This document shows, piece after piece, positions 55,536 through 64,000 of a DNA stretch of 64,000 nucleotides. Under the pieces are notes generated by a model. That model was not told the origin of the DNA. It made no database searches and saw nothing but the letters and a program-made list of their open reading frames with translations. Origin of the DNA: CBDDIP01 sp965229005. GTDB taxonomy: Bacteria; Actinomycetota; Acidimicrobiia; Acidimicrobiales; Ilumatobacteraceae. A program made the translations under genes and the position numbers. How positions within the stretch are numbered: the stretch's first letter is position 1; each line of letters starts with the position of its first letter. The DNA lies in NCBI GenBank assembly GCA_965229005.1, contig CBDDIP010000002.1:3162001-3226000 (forward strand), read 5' to 3'.

Positions 55536-57011
55536 ATGACAACACCGTCGCCCGTGACATCACCGTCGGAGGACGAGCGCACCGCTCCCGTGTCCACGCC
55601 GTTCGGCTCGATCGTCGGCCTGCAGCGCGGACCGATCAGCGTGTTCAAGGGGATCCGCTTCGCCACCGCCGAACGGTTCGCCGCGCCGGTGCCCACCGGC
55701 GCCTGGAGCGGTGACCTCGACGCAACGCAGTACGGCGCGCAGGCGCCGCAGCTCGTCGGGATGCTGGAGCGCGCGCTCGGCGCCAGCAAGCTGCCGATGG
55801 GTGAGGACTGCTTGTTCCTCAACGTCTTCACCCCCGGATGCGACGACCGCAAGCGGCCGGTGCTCGTGTGGATCCACGGCGGCGCGTACACCACCGGGAC
55901 CGGCGCGATGCCGTGGTACGACGGCTCCGCGCTGTGCACGATGGGCGACGTCGTGGTCGTCACCGTCAACTACCGGCTCGGCGCGTTCGGGTTCGCCGGC
56001 ACCTCGAACAACGGGCTGCGCGATCAGGTCGAAGCGTTGCGCTGGGTGCACCAGGCCATCGCCTCGTTCGGCGGCGACCCGACCGACGTCACCGTCTTCG
56101 GCGAGTCCGCCGGCGGCTCGGCCGTCATCGCCCTGATGGCGGTTCCCGAGGCGAAGGACCTGTTCCACCGGGTGCTGGCGATGAGCCCGTCGATCAACCA
56201 GTTGCGCAGCGGCGCTCGGGCCGAGGAGGCGCTCGGTGAACTCCTGCACGCTGCCGGCGTCGACTCGTTGGACGGGTTGCGCGACACACCGATCGACGAC
56301 GTGCTCGCAGCCCAGTCGGAGCTGCTGCGCGACCTCGGCGCCGGGTTCACCGGGTTCTCACCGTGCGACGACGGATCGTTCGTCCCCGCGCCGATCCTCG
56401 AGGCGGCGGCCGCCGACCCACGCCCGCTCGTGCTCGGCACGACGCGCGACGAGATGAGCCTGTTCACCGCGTTCAACCCGGCGCTGGCCGAGCTCGACGA
56501 GGAGACGCTGACCCGGCCGTTCGTCCGCCGCTTCGGCGAGGCCGCCCCTGCTGCGGTCGCGGCCTACGAAGCAGCCAGGCCCGAGTCGTCGTTCGTGCAA
56601 CTGGCCAGCGCGATGCAGACCGACGAGGTGTTCCGCGTTCCGGCACGGAAGCTGGCCGAGGCCCGCTCCGACACCGGCCTGCCGACGTGGATGTACTGGT
56701 TCACGTGGGCGACGCCGGCGTTCGGCGGCCGGCTCGGTTCGTGCCACGCGCTCGACATCCCGTTCGCCTTCCACAACCTGCAGCGCACCGGTGTCGAGGC
56801 GATGACCGGCGACGGCGCTGATCGAACAGCGGTCGCCGACACGTTCAGCTCCGCGGTGCTGTCCTTCGCCCGCACCGGCGAACCCGGCTGGCCGCAGTAC
56901 GACGCCGGCGCCGACGGTGCCCGCGCGACCATGCAGATCGACGCGGCTTCGCGCGTGGTCGACGACCCTGAGCCCGGGCTACGGCAGCTCTGGAGCCTGC
57001 ACAGTCGTTAG
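55536..57011 (+). CDS. Type B carboxylesterase/lipase
   Basis: 491 residues. The serine nucleophile is in VTVFGESAGGSAVIALM; the oxyanion region is VLVWIHGGAYTTGTG; NVFTPGCDDRKRPV is conserved. The acid is probably Glu in GTTRDEMSLF, and the His is in GRLGSCHALDIPFAFHN. It hydrolyses carboxylic esters, substrate unknown. No signal peptide is evident, so it is probably cytosolic. ATG 55536. It is followed 61 bp later by a phosphatidylcholine synthase gene. Confidence 0.92.
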   Translation: MTTPSPVTSPSEDERTAPVSTPFGSIVGLQRGPISVFKGIRFATAERFAAPVPTGAWSGDLDATQYGAQAPQLVGMLERALGASKLPMGEDCLFLNVFTPGCDDRKRPVLVWIHGGAYTTGTGAMPWYDGSALCTMGDVVVVTVNYRLGAFGFAGTSNNGLRDQVEALRWVHQAIASFGGDPTDVTVFGESAGGSAVIALMAVPEAKDLFHRVLAMSPSINQLRSGARAEEALGELLHAAGVDSLDGLRDTPIDDVLAAQSELLRDLGAGFTGFSPCDDGSFVPAPILEAAAADPRPLVLGTTRDEMSLFTAFNPALAELDEETLTRPFVRRFGEAAPAAVAAYEAARPESSFVQLASAMQTDEVFRVPARKLAEARSDTGLPTWMYWFTWATPAFGGRLGSCHALDIPFAFHNLQRTGVEAMTGDGADRTAVADTFSSAVLSFARTGEPGWPQYDAGADGARATMQIDAASRVVDDPEPGLRQLWSLHSR

Positions 57012-57072
57012 CATTGTGCAACCGTCCGTTCGGGGGTTCCCTGATCGGCTCAACGCAGACGAGACACCGCCG

Positions 57073-57849
57073 ATGACCAACCATGCGCATCCTGGCCCCG
57101 AGCATGCGCATCACGGCCCTGCCCGCCACCCCGTCGCCAAGGGGTACCTGGTGCACTGCGTCACCGCCAGCGGAGCGGTGTGCGGCATGCTCGGCATCAT
57201 CGCCGTGTCCGGTGGGCGACCGCGCGAAGCGGTGCTGTGGCTCGCCGTGGCGATGGTCCTCGACGGCATCGACGGCCCCGTGGCCCGCCACTGGTGCGTG
57301 CGCGAGAACGTGCCGCGCATCGACGGCTACACGCTCGACCTGATCGTCGACTTCGTCACGTGCATCGTCATCCCGGTGATCTTCCTGCACAAGTTCGAGA
57401 TGCTCCCCCACGGCTGGTCGCTGTTCATCGGCGCCTTCGTGCTGTTCATGTCCGCGCTGTGGATGTCGCGCACCGATCAGATGACCGAGGACCACTGGTT
57501 CAACGGCTTCCCGTGCGAGTGGAACATGATCGTGCCGACGCTGTACCTCCTCGATTCGCCGAAGTGGTTCACCGCCGGGGCCTGCGTGGCGCTGGCCCTG
57601 ACGCAGCTGACCAACTGGAAGTTCGTGCACCCGATGCAGGTGCGTCGCTTCCGCCCACTCACGGTCACGGTCACGATCGTGTGGCTGGGTTCCGTGCTGT
57701 GGTTGACGGCGCTGCACCCGGACAGGAACGAATTCGCACAGGTCCTCGTCATGGCGTGCCCGCTGTACATCGTCGGCATCGGCGTGTGGCGCACGATCGG
57801 CAGCGGCGCGCTGGCGGTCCAGCAGCCCGTTTCCGTGCACAGCGCCTGA
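57073..57849 (+). CDS. Phosphatidylcholine synthase-like CDP-alcohol phosphatidyltransferase
   Basis: 258 residues. A His-rich N-terminus (NHAHPGPEHAHHGPARH) is followed by about eight membrane segments. The CDP-alcohol motif is DGIDGPVARHWCVRENVPRIDGYTLDLIVD (D67, G68, A71, R72, G85, D89, D93 by my count), with the wider spacing seen in the Pcs group. Pcs joins choline to CDP-diacylglycerol. The sequence is Pcs-like, but substrate identity is inference. ATG 57073. Confidence 0.8.
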   Translation: MTNHAHPGPEHAHHGPARHPVAKGYLVHCVTASGAVCGMLGIIAVSGGRPREAVLWLAVAMVLDGIDGPVARHWCVRENVPRIDGYTLDLIVDFVTCIVIPVIFLHKFEMLPHGWSLFIGAFVLFMSALWMSRTDQMTEDHWFNGFPCEWNMIVPTLYLLDSPKWFTAGACVALALTQLTNWKFVHPMQVRRFRPLTVTVTIVWLGSVLWLTALHPDRNEFAQVLVMACPLYIVGIGVWRTIGSGALAVQQPVSVHSA

Positions 57850-57860
57850 CCACGCACGTC

Positions 57861-58868
57861 ATGCCGGGCTCTTTGACCGACGTCGACGGCCTGCTCGTCG
57901 GGCACCACCAACGGCTCGGTCGCGGGTGGCGCACCGGCACGACAGCGATCATCGCCCCGGCCGGCGCGGTCGCCGGTGTGGACGTCCGCGGCGGCGGGCC
58001 GGGCACTCGCGAGACGGATCTGCTGGCACCGCAGGCGATGATCGAGCGCATCCACGGCATCTGCCTGACGGGTGGGAGCGCCTACGGACTGGCCGCCGCC
58101 GACGGCGTGATGCAGTGGCTCGAGGAGCAGCACATCGGCTTCCCGGTGCTCGGCGGTCAACAGCCCGAGTGGGTCGTGCCGATCGTGCCCGCCGCGGTCA
58201 TCTTCGACCTCGGCCGCGGCGGCGTGTTCGGCAACCGACCCGACGCCGGCTTCGGCCACCGCGCCGCGTCGGCCGCTCGTCGTTCGCCCGAACGCGTCGG
58301 TGCGGTGGGTGCCGGCACCGGTGCTCGCGCCGGCGGACTGCAGGGTGGGGTCGGTTCGGCCTCGCGGCGGCTGGCCGACGGCACCACCGTGGCCGCCCTC
58401 GCCGTCGTCAACGCGGTCGGCCAGGTGATCGACCCCTCGACCGCCCTCCCCTGGCACCTCGGCGATCTGCGGCTGAAGCGACCGACTCGCGCCGAACGCC
58501 AGGCACTGGCCGAGCACGTCGCCACCGTGATCCCGCCGTTGAACACCACGATCGGGATCGTCGCCACCGACGCCGCGCTCACCAAGGCCGAGTGCACCAA
58601 GCTCGCTGCTGTCGCCCACGACGGCCTCGCCCGCGCCATCCGCCCCGCGCACCTGATGTTCGACGGCGACACGATCTTCGGTCTCTCCACGGAGCGCCGC
58701 CCGCTGCTCGCCGATGGCGCACCGTCACGGCCGAGCGCGCTCAACGCGCTGCTCATCGCCGCCGCCGACTGCTTCGCCGAAGCCTGCACCAGCGCGGTGG
58801 TCAACGCCCGCTCCTCCCCCGGCGGCGCACCGTCCTACCGCGACCTCTGCCCCACCGCCTTCGCCTGA
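57861..58868 (+). CDS. P1 (DmpA-like) family peptidase
   Basis: 335 residues. The N-terminal LTDVDGLLVGHHQ, TTAIIAPAGAVAGVDVRGGGPGTRETDLL and ICLTGGSAYGLAAADGVM are typical of DmpA/L-aminopeptidase proteins. LADGTTVAALAVVNAVG covers the region where family members self-cleave before a Ser/Thr nucleophile. It probably hydrolyses N-terminal residues from small peptides. ATG 57861 is 11 bp after the Pcs gene. Confidence 0.88.
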   Translation: MPGSLTDVDGLLVGHHQRLGRGWRTGTTAIIAPAGAVAGVDVRGGGPGTRETDLLAPQAMIERIHGICLTGGSAYGLAAADGVMQWLEEQHIGFPVLGGQQPEWVVPIVPAAVIFDLGRGGVFGNRPDAGFGHRAASAARRSPERVGAVGAGTGARAGGLQGGVGSASRRLADGTTVAALAVVNAVGQVIDPSTALPWHLGDLRLKRPTRAERQALAEHVATVIPPLNTTIGIVATDAALTKAECTKLAAVAHDGLARAIRPAHLMFDGDTIFGLSTERRPLLADGAPSRPSALNALLIAAADCFAEACTSAVVNARSSPGGAPSYRDLCPTAFA

Positions 58869-58913
58869 CGCCGATGCGTGTGCCACCGGCCACGCTCGAA
58901 CCCAGCTGGTGCC

Positions 58914-58943
58914 TTGGTGGGTCGGGCAGGGAGTCAGTAGGTT
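58914..58943 (+). promoter_or_regulatory. Possible sigma-70-type promoter of panBC
   Basis: TTGGTG (58914-58919) and TAGGTT (58938-58943) with an 18-bp spacer, about 32 bp before the panB ATG. A match only in outline. Confidence 0.3.
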
Positions 58944-58974
58944 GCATGGCAAGCAGCCGGAGGGGGTCCGCTTC

Positions 58975-59802
58975 ATGAGCAGCTCGACGAACGACCGCAA
59001 GAAGATCACCATCCCGGATCTGTCGAGGATGAAGACCATCGGCGACAAGATCGCCATGATCACCGCCTACGACGCCACGTTCGCACGGCTCGTCGACCTC
59101 GCCGGCGTGGACATGATCCTCGTCGGCGACAGCGTCGGCATGGTCGTCCAGGGCGAGGCCAACACGATCCCGGTCGAGCTGATCGACATGGCGTACCACG
59201 TGCGCCTCGTGTCCCGCGCCCACCCGAAGGCGATCATCGTCGGCGACCTGCCGTTCGGCTCGTACCAGGTCAGCCCGCAGCAGGCCGTCGAGAGCTCGAT
59301 CCGGCTGATGAAGGAAGGCGCCGAGTGCGTCAAGCTCGAAGGTGGCGTGGCCATGGCCGAGACGATCGCTGCGATCACCCGCGTCGACATCCCCGTCGTC
59401 GGCCACATCGGGCTCACGCCGCAGAGCTACCACCGCATGGGCGGACACAAGGTGCAGGGTCGATCGAGCGGCTTCGAGGCGGGCAGTCGCGAGCGCCTGC
59501 TCGAGGACGCCCACGCGGTCGAGCAGTCGGGCGCATCAGCGGTCGTCATCGAAGGCATCCCACGCGAGCTGGCCAAGGAGATCACCGCCAAGCTCTCCAT
59601 CCCGACCATCGGCATCGGCGCCGGTCCGGACTGCGACGGTCAGGTGCTCGTGCTGCACGACGTGCTCGGCCTCAGCGACATGTCGTTGAAGTTCACCAAG
59701 CATTACGCCGAGCTGCGCGACGCGGCCATCACGGCCACCGCGGCGTTCGTCGACGAGGTCCGCGAAGGCATCTGGCCCGACGACGCACACAGCTTCCACT
59801 GA
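58975..59802 (+). CDS. panB: 3-methyl-2-oxobutanoate hydroxymethyltransferase
   Basis: 275 residues. Conserved PanB stretches: MITAYDATFARLVDLAGVDMILVGDSVGMVVQG (metal and substrate Asp/Ser), DLPFGSYQVSPQQAVESSIRLMKEGAECVKLEGG, PVVGHIGLTPQSYHRMGGHKVQG and IPTIGIGAGPDCDGQVLVLHDVLGL. It makes ketopantoate for pantothenate/CoA synthesis. ATG 58975 is preceded by GGAGGGGG. panC follows 15 bp later. Confidence 0.97.
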   Translation: MSSSTNDRKKITIPDLSRMKTIGDKIAMITAYDATFARLVDLAGVDMILVGDSVGMVVQGEANTIPVELIDMAYHVRLVSRAHPKAIIVGDLPFGSYQVSPQQAVESSIRLMKEGAECVKLEGGVAMAETIAAITRVDIPVVGHIGLTPQSYHRMGGHKVQGRSSGFEAGSRERLLEDAHAVEQSGASAVVIEGIPRELAKEITAKLSIPTIGIGAGPDCDGQVLVLHDVLGLSDMSLKFTKHYAELRDAAITATAAFVDEVREGIWPDDAHSFH

Positions 59803-59817
59803 TCGATCGCTGACGAG

Positions 59818-60678
59818 GTGGAGCTCTTCGACGCACCGCTGTCGATGCAGCGTTGGAGTGACGAGCAGCGACAGATCGGTCGTCGCATCGCAGTCGTCCC
59901 GACGATGGGGGCGTTGCACGACGGTCACCTCGCATTGGTCGATGAGGCCCGTCGTCACGCCGACGTCGTCGTCGTCACGGTCTTCGTCAACCCGCTGCAG
60001 TTCAACGTCGCCGCCGACTTCGAGAAGTACCCGCGACCGATCGACGACGACCTCGCCGCGTGCGAACGCGCCGGCGTCGACGCCGTCTACGCGCCGACCG
60101 CGGCGGCGATGTACCCGGCAGGCTTCCAGACCCACATCGAACCCGGGACGTTGGCCGAGGTGCTCGAGGGAGCGTTCCGACCCGGCCACTTCCGCGGCGT
60201 GACGACGGTGGTCGGCAAGCTGTTCGCCGCCGTGCGGCCGCACGCAGCCGTCTTCGGCGAGAAGGACTTCCAGCAGCTCGCCGTCATCCGCCGCATGGCC
60301 ACCGACCTCGACCTGGGCATCGACGTGATCGGTCTCGCCACGGTGCGCGACGACGATGGCGTGGCGATGTCCAGTCGCAACCGCCGTCTGACCCCCGAGC
60401 AGCGTGCCGCCGCCGTGTGCGTGCCCGCGTCCTTGCGCGCCATCGCCGACGCGCTCGTCGGCGGTGAGGTGCGAACCGCGGTGCTCGAAGGTGCTGCCAC
60501 GGCGGTGGTCGCCGAGCAGCCGCTGGCGCGGTTGGAGTACGTCACGATCGTCGATGCGGCATCGCTGCAGCACGTGGACGCCGTGGACGGCGAGGAAGTC
60601 GCGCTGACCGCGGTGTGGTTCGGCGACGTGCGCCTGATCGACAACCTGCGGATCAGCGGCCCGGCGTCCAGCCGGTGA
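59818..60678 (+). CDS. panC: Pantothenate synthetase
   Basis: 286 residues. VVPTMGALHDGHLALVDEARRHADVVVVTVFVNPLQF (HxGH type ATP site), FRPGHFRGVTTVVGKLF, AVFGEKDFQQLAVIRRM and VAMSSRNRRLT are signature PanC motifs. It joins pantoate and beta-alanine with ATP. GTG 59818. Its 3' end overlaps the convergent CPBP protease gene by 26 bp. Confidence 0.97.
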   Translation: MELFDAPLSMQRWSDEQRQIGRRIAVVPTMGALHDGHLALVDEARRHADVVVVTVFVNPLQFNVAADFEKYPRPIDDDLAACERAGVDAVYAPTAAAMYPAGFQTHIEPGTLAEVLEGAFRPGHFRGVTTVVGKLFAAVRPHAAVFGEKDFQQLAVIRRMATDLDLGIDVIGLATVRDDDGVAMSSRNRRLTPEQRAAAVCVPASLRAIADALVGGEVRTAVLEGAATAVVAEQPLARLEYVTIVDAASLQHVDAVDGEEVALTAVWFGDVRLIDNLRISGPASSR

Positions 60679-61492
60679 AGACGATGGTCAGCGCGATGGC
60701 GTTGATCATCGCGTGGGCGATCATGCCGGGGACGATGCGCCGAAAGAGGTAGGCCGCTCCCCCGAGGACACCGCCGACGACGGAGAGCACGAGGATCAGA
60801 CCGATGTTGCCCTTGCCGCGGATCGGATCGAAGTGCGCCATGCCGAACAGCGCCGCCTGCACGATCACCGCCGCAGTCGCCGGCCAGATCGACAACATGC
60901 CCCGGAGCATCACGCCGCGGAACAGCATCTCCTCGACGATCGGAGCGACGACCACGGCGACGATGAGCAGCGCGACCTTGTAACCGCGGTCGACGTCGAT
61001 GTCGTCGTAGCCCCGCGTGTTGCTGGTGAACGGCACGTCGAGCGCCAGGATGATCGCCGCGACGACGGCCTGGCCTGCGAAGCAGCTCACCCAGGTGAGC
61101 GGTCCCCAGCCCCAATCGCTGGATCGCGGCACGATGCCGAGGTCGGCGCGCACGTGCCCGCTGCCCCACCGGCGGCTGACCTCGCGGCACCACCACAACG
61201 ACGGGGTGTACCCGATGATCCCAGCGAGGGCGACGTACACGAAGACCGGCCAGTCCTGGCCGGCCAATGACCGGAGCAGGTAGCGGCTGGCGATCAGGGG
61301 AACGGCGAGCGCGAGCACCGCACCGATGACCGCAGCGAACGGGAAGGTGACGATCTCGGGCCGGCTCGATCGCATCGCCGCCTGTGCGGTCCACCGCGAG
61401 CCGTCCCAGAAGCGCACCCCGTCAGGCATCCACGGATCCGGGTACCAACCGGGAGGCACCGAGGGTGGGGCGGCAAACGGATCGAACGCCAA
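60653..61492 (-). CDS. DUF2510-containing CPBP intramembrane metalloprotease
   Basis: 279 residues. The N-terminal GWYPDPWMPDGVRFWDGSRWT is DUF2510. A multi-helix CPBP (CAAX-protease-like) domain follows, with VVAPIVEEMLFRGVMLRGML (EExxxR), FGMAHFDPI (His) and GMIAHAMINAIAL. It probably cleaves or processes a membrane or prenylated substrate; substrate unknown. TTG 61492 is the apparent start; GCC-rich sequence precedes it without a strong ribosome site. Confidence 0.82.
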   Translation of the reverse strand: MAFDPFAAPPSVPPGWYPDPWMPDGVRFWDGSRWTAQAAMRSSRPEIVTFPFAAVIGAVLALAVPLIASRYLLRSLAGQDWPVFVYVALAGIIGYTPSLWWCREVSRRWGSGHVRADLGIVPRSSDWGWGPLTWVSCFAGQAVVAAIILALDVPFTSNTRGYDDIDVDRGYKVALLIVAVVVAPIVEEMLFRGVMLRGMLSIWPATAAVIVQAALFGMAHFDPIRGKGNIGLILVLSVVGGVLGGAAYLFRRIVPGMIAHAMINAIALTIVFTGWTPGR

Positions 61493-61559
61493 GGCGGCGA
61501 GCGTACCGTCCGTCGCGCCCCCGGTCAGGGCACCGTCGTGGCACGTCTAGCCTGCCCGG

Positions 61560-62936
61560 ATGCCAGCGAACGCGGCGACCTCGTTGTGGCAGGCCACGGC
61601 GCCGTCCGTCGCCCCGCGTCCGCCGCTGCCCGGAGATGCGACCGCCGACGTGACGATCGTCGGCGCCGGGTTCACCGGCCTGTGGACCGCGCACTCGTTG
61701 TTGCGCGCCGACCCGACGCTGCGCGTCCTCGTACTGGAACGCGATCACGTCGGCTTCGGCGCCAGCGGTCGCAACGGCGGGTGGTGCTCGGCGTTGCTGC
61801 CGATGGGCCTCGGAGCGATGGCCGCCGAACACGACCGCGACGCCGCGGTGCGGATGCAGCGGGCGATGTTCCACACCGTCGACGAGATCGAACGCGTCGC
61901 CAAGGAAGAGGGCATCGACTGCCACCTCTCTCGCGGCGGCACCGTCACCGTCGCCCGCAACGCCGTGCAGGCGCATCGCTTGCGCGACGAGCTCGACGAG
62001 GTGCGCTCGTTCGGCTTCGGCGACGACGACTACCGCTGGCTCTCACCGGAGGCCACGGCCGACCGCGTCGCGATCACCGGCAGCCTCGGGGCCAGCTACA
62101 CGCCGCACTGCGCGGCGGTGCACCCGATGCGGTTGGTGCAGGGCCTCGCCGCAGCGGTGGAGCGGTTGGGCGGCGTCATCCACGAGGGCACCGCGGTGCG
62201 ATCGATCGCCGGTGGCACCGTGGTCACCGAGCACGGCACCGTGCGAACCGACGTCGTCGTGCGCGCCACGGAAGCGTTCACGCCACAACTGGCCGGGATG
62301 CGCCGCGCGATCGCCCCGATCTACTCGTTGATGATCGCCACCGAACCGCTGCCCGCCGAGGTCTGGGAGCAGATCGGGCTCAGCCGCCGTGAGACGTTCA
62401 ACGACGCGCGACGGATGATCATCTACGGGCAACGCACCGCCGATGACCGCCTCGCGTTCGGCGGGCGCGGCGCGCCGTACCACATCGGCAGTGCGGTGCG
62501 ACCGGCCTTCGACAGCGACGATCACGTGCACGCCGCGCTGGCCGAGACGCTCCGCGAGCTCTTCCCGGCCATCGGCGACGCAGCGATCACCCATCGCTGG
62601 GGCGGCGCCGTCGGCGTGCCCCGCGACTGGACGTGCTCGGTCGGCTTCGACGAGACCACCGGCATCGCGTGGGCCGGTGGTTACGTCGGTGACGGTGTGG
62701 CCACCACCAACCTCGCCGGACGCACCCTGGCCGATCTGATCACCCGGTCGCCGAGCGACCTCACCGATCTGCCGTGGGTGAACCACCGGTCACCGTCGTG
62801 GGAACCGGAACCGCTGCGCTGGTTGGGGATCAACGCCGTCGTGCGGCTGCCCGTCGGCGCCGACCGTCACGAGCAACGGACGGGCAGGCCGGCCAAGTTG
62901 CGCAGTGCGATCCTCAACCGCCTGACGAAGCACTGA
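61560..62936 (+). CDS. FAD-dependent oxidoreductase (DAO family, PuuB-like)
   Basis: 458 residues. The dinucleotide motif is DVTIVGAGFTGLWTAHSLL, with VLVLERDHVGFGASGRNGGWCSA, a signature of gamma-glutamylputrescine/glycine-oxidase-type enzymes, then WAGGYVGDGVATTNLAGRTLADLI near the C-terminus. It probably oxidises an amine or amino acid with O2; substrate unknown. ATG 61560. Its end overlaps the convergent M1 peptidase gene by 23 bp. Confidence 0.88.
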   Translation: MPANAATSLWQATAPSVAPRPPLPGDATADVTIVGAGFTGLWTAHSLLRADPTLRVLVLERDHVGFGASGRNGGWCSALLPMGLGAMAAEHDRDAAVRMQRAMFHTVDEIERVAKEEGIDCHLSRGGTVTVARNAVQAHRLRDELDEVRSFGFGDDDYRWLSPEATADRVAITGSLGASYTPHCAAVHPMRLVQGLAAAVERLGGVIHEGTAVRSIAGGTVVTEHGTVRTDVVVRATEAFTPQLAGMRRAIAPIYSLMIATEPLPAEVWEQIGLSRRETFNDARRMIIYGQRTADDRLAFGGRGAPYHIGSAVRPAFDSDDHVHAALAETLRELFPAIGDAAITHRWGGAVGVPRDWTCSVGFDETTGIAWAGGYVGDGVATTNLAGRTLADLITRSPSDLTDLPWVNHRSPSWEPEPLRWLGINAVVRLPVGADRHEQRTGRPAKLRSAILNRLTKH

Positions 62937-63999
62937 CGGACGAACGACTGACGGGAAACTCGGTCGGCAGCTGGGTGGCGAACAGCCACTCGTCGAAGAA
63001 GGCGCTGAGGTCCTGCCCGCTGACCTGTTCGGCCATCGCGATGAACCCGCCGGTGGTGCACGAACGCCCGTCGTTGGTGGCCACCCACTGCTGCAGGAGC
63101 TCGAAGAACGCATCGTCGCCGATCGTCGCTCGCAGTGCGTGCAGCACCACCGCCCCGCCGTCGTAGCTGTTGAAGCTGAACAGCCCCGCCGCCGTGGGGT
63201 CGGCAGTCGAGCCGTTCGGGCGGCTGGCCAACGCGTCGTCCGCTGCGGCCTGCAACGGTTCCATGCCGATGTGGTCCAGCCACAGCCACTCGCCGTAGGT
63301 GGCGAACGACTCGTTCAACCAGATGTCCTGCCAGCGCGCCGGTGACACCGCGTCGCCGAACCACTGGTGAGCCAGCTCGTGCGACAGCAGCAGCTGCTGG
63401 GTGAAGTCGAGCGTGCCCGTGGCGAAGTCGAGTCTGCTGAACAGTGATCGGCCGAACGTCTCCATCGCCAGCCCCGGGTCGCTGTCGCTCATCGCGATGC
63501 CGTAGCGATCGAGCGGGTACGGGCCGAAAAGTGGCTCGAAGAAGGCGATCTGCTCGGGCGTGACGTCGATGTACGGCTGCATCAGCGTCCGGTCGGAGCG
63601 CAGGACGACGCTGGTCAGCGGAAGACCGTTCGGGCCGGTGCCGTCGACGATCTCGTAGTCGCCGGTGAGCAGCTGGATCAAGTAGGTGGTCATCGGTTCG
63701 TCGACGACCCACACCCACGTCTCACCCGTCGCATCGGTGATGTGCTCGGTCATCTCGCCGTTGGCGATCGCGGTCAGTCCGGCCGGCACGTGGATCTTGA
63801 ACAGGAACGCGGCCTTGTCGCTCGGGTGGTCGTTGCTCGGCAACCACGTCCGCGCGCCGTCCGGCTCGTTGAGCACGTACGACCCCCCGCCGGTGTCGAA
63901 CCAGCCGATCGGCACGCCGTCGGCGCCGCTGATCGTGTGCGGCGCGGGCACGGTGTAGTCGACGCGCACCACGATCGTTGCCCTCGCCGGCACCGGTGA
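62914..63999 (-). CDS. M1 family aminopeptidase, C-terminal part (5' partial)
   Basis: The frame is open to the window edge, so the start is outside. About 360 residues are visible. GLAMETFGRSLF is the substrate-binding GxMEN-type motif; LLLSHELAHQWFGDAVSPARWQDIWLNESFATYGEW gives the zinc HExxH plus the distal Glu. M1 peptidases remove N-terminal residues. The visible end has no full ERAP1-like domain, so it is a short M1 form. No signal region is in view. Confidence 0.88.
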   Translation of the reverse strand, partial: SPVPARATIVVRVDYTVPAPHTISGADGVPIGWFDTGGGSYVLNEPDGARTWLPSNDHPSDKAAFLFKIHVPAGLTAIANGEMTEHITDATGETWVWVVDEPMTTYLIQLLTGDYEIVDGTGPNGLPLTSVVLRSDRTLMQPYIDVTPEQIAFFEPLFGPYPLDRYGIAMSDSDPGLAMETFGRSLFSRLDFATGTLDFTQQLLLSHELAHQWFGDAVSPARWQDIWLNESFATYGEWLWLDHIGMEPLQAAADDALASRPNGSTADPTAAGLFSFNSYDGGAVVLHALRATIGDDAFFELLQQWVATNDGRSCTTGGFIAMAEQVSGQDLSAFFDEWLFATQLPTEFPVSRSSVSASSGG

Positions 64000-64000
64000 T

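Overview
The window is about 64 kb of very GC-rich DNA with dense, short-spaced genes, many GTG starts and frequent 4-bp stop/start overlaps. Several traits fit a high-GC Gram-positive actinobacterium: class II DAHP synthase, DUF2510 (GWYPDP) proteins, otsAB/treS trehalose genes, a DosR/DosS-type pair, and secreted proteins with RFLDTR repeats. Class Acidimicrobiia (Ilumatobacter-like) is my best guess; this is an inference, not a measured placement. I see no insertion sequence, prophage, CRISPR array or rRNA. There is one tRNA gene, tRNA-Ala(GGC).

Layout. 1-6 kb: the end of a secreted protein built from three almost identical 387-bp repeats, a fatty-acyl-AMP ligase-like gene, and leuS followed by a palindrome-rich spacer. 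6-12 kb: a membrane acyltransferase, a trehalose block (otsA-otsB divergent from treS) and a PadR regulator with a perfect palindrome upstream. 12-16 kb: a secreted peptidoglycan-binding protein with a poly-threonine tail, an amidohydrolase and an alpha/beta hydrolase. 16-28.8 kb: a compact island that looks like a DosR-type dormancy or hypoxia regulon. 29-42.6 kb: housekeeping and envelope genes (tRNA-Ala, nadD-LCP-like-rsfS, a sigma factor, a GT2-methyltransferase fusion, rtcB, class II DAHP synthase). 42.6-49 kb: lipid or xenobiotic catabolism (thiolase, PIG-L deacetylase, P450, aldehyde dehydrogenase, histidine phosphatase). 50-64 kb: a heterodimeric ABC exporter, DoxX, a hexapeptide acyltransferase, a carboxylesterase, phosphatidylcholine synthase, a P1 peptidase, panB-panC, a CPBP protease, an amine-oxidase-like flavoprotein and the C-terminal part of an M1 peptidase.

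The most interesting part is the 16-28.8 kb island. It holds a single-GAF DosS-like histidine kinase and a strongly DosR/DevR-like response regulator. Around them are three PNPOx-fold flavin-binding proteins, a ferritin-like protein, a GNAT acetyltransferase, a zinc alcohol dehydrogenase, and a copper oxidase with an extra blue-copper domain. Two GAF-ANTAR proteins, a STAS protein, an acetyl-CoA hydrolase/transferase, a fasciclin lipoprotein and small unknown proteins complete it. Three divergent promoters share a sequence of the form TAGGGCNNAAGGTCCC, which resembles the mycobacterial DosR box; a fourth divergent promoter has a weaker match. This suggests a self-contained redox or oxygen-limitation regulon encoded together with its regulators.

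Smaller oddities include a triplicated stop/start junction that makes two six-codon mini-ORFs, a dispersed hairpin family with shared arms, a STAS domain lacking the phospho-acceptor serine, an LCP-like protein lacking the catalytic arginine motif, and an ABC pair with one degenerate Walker B.
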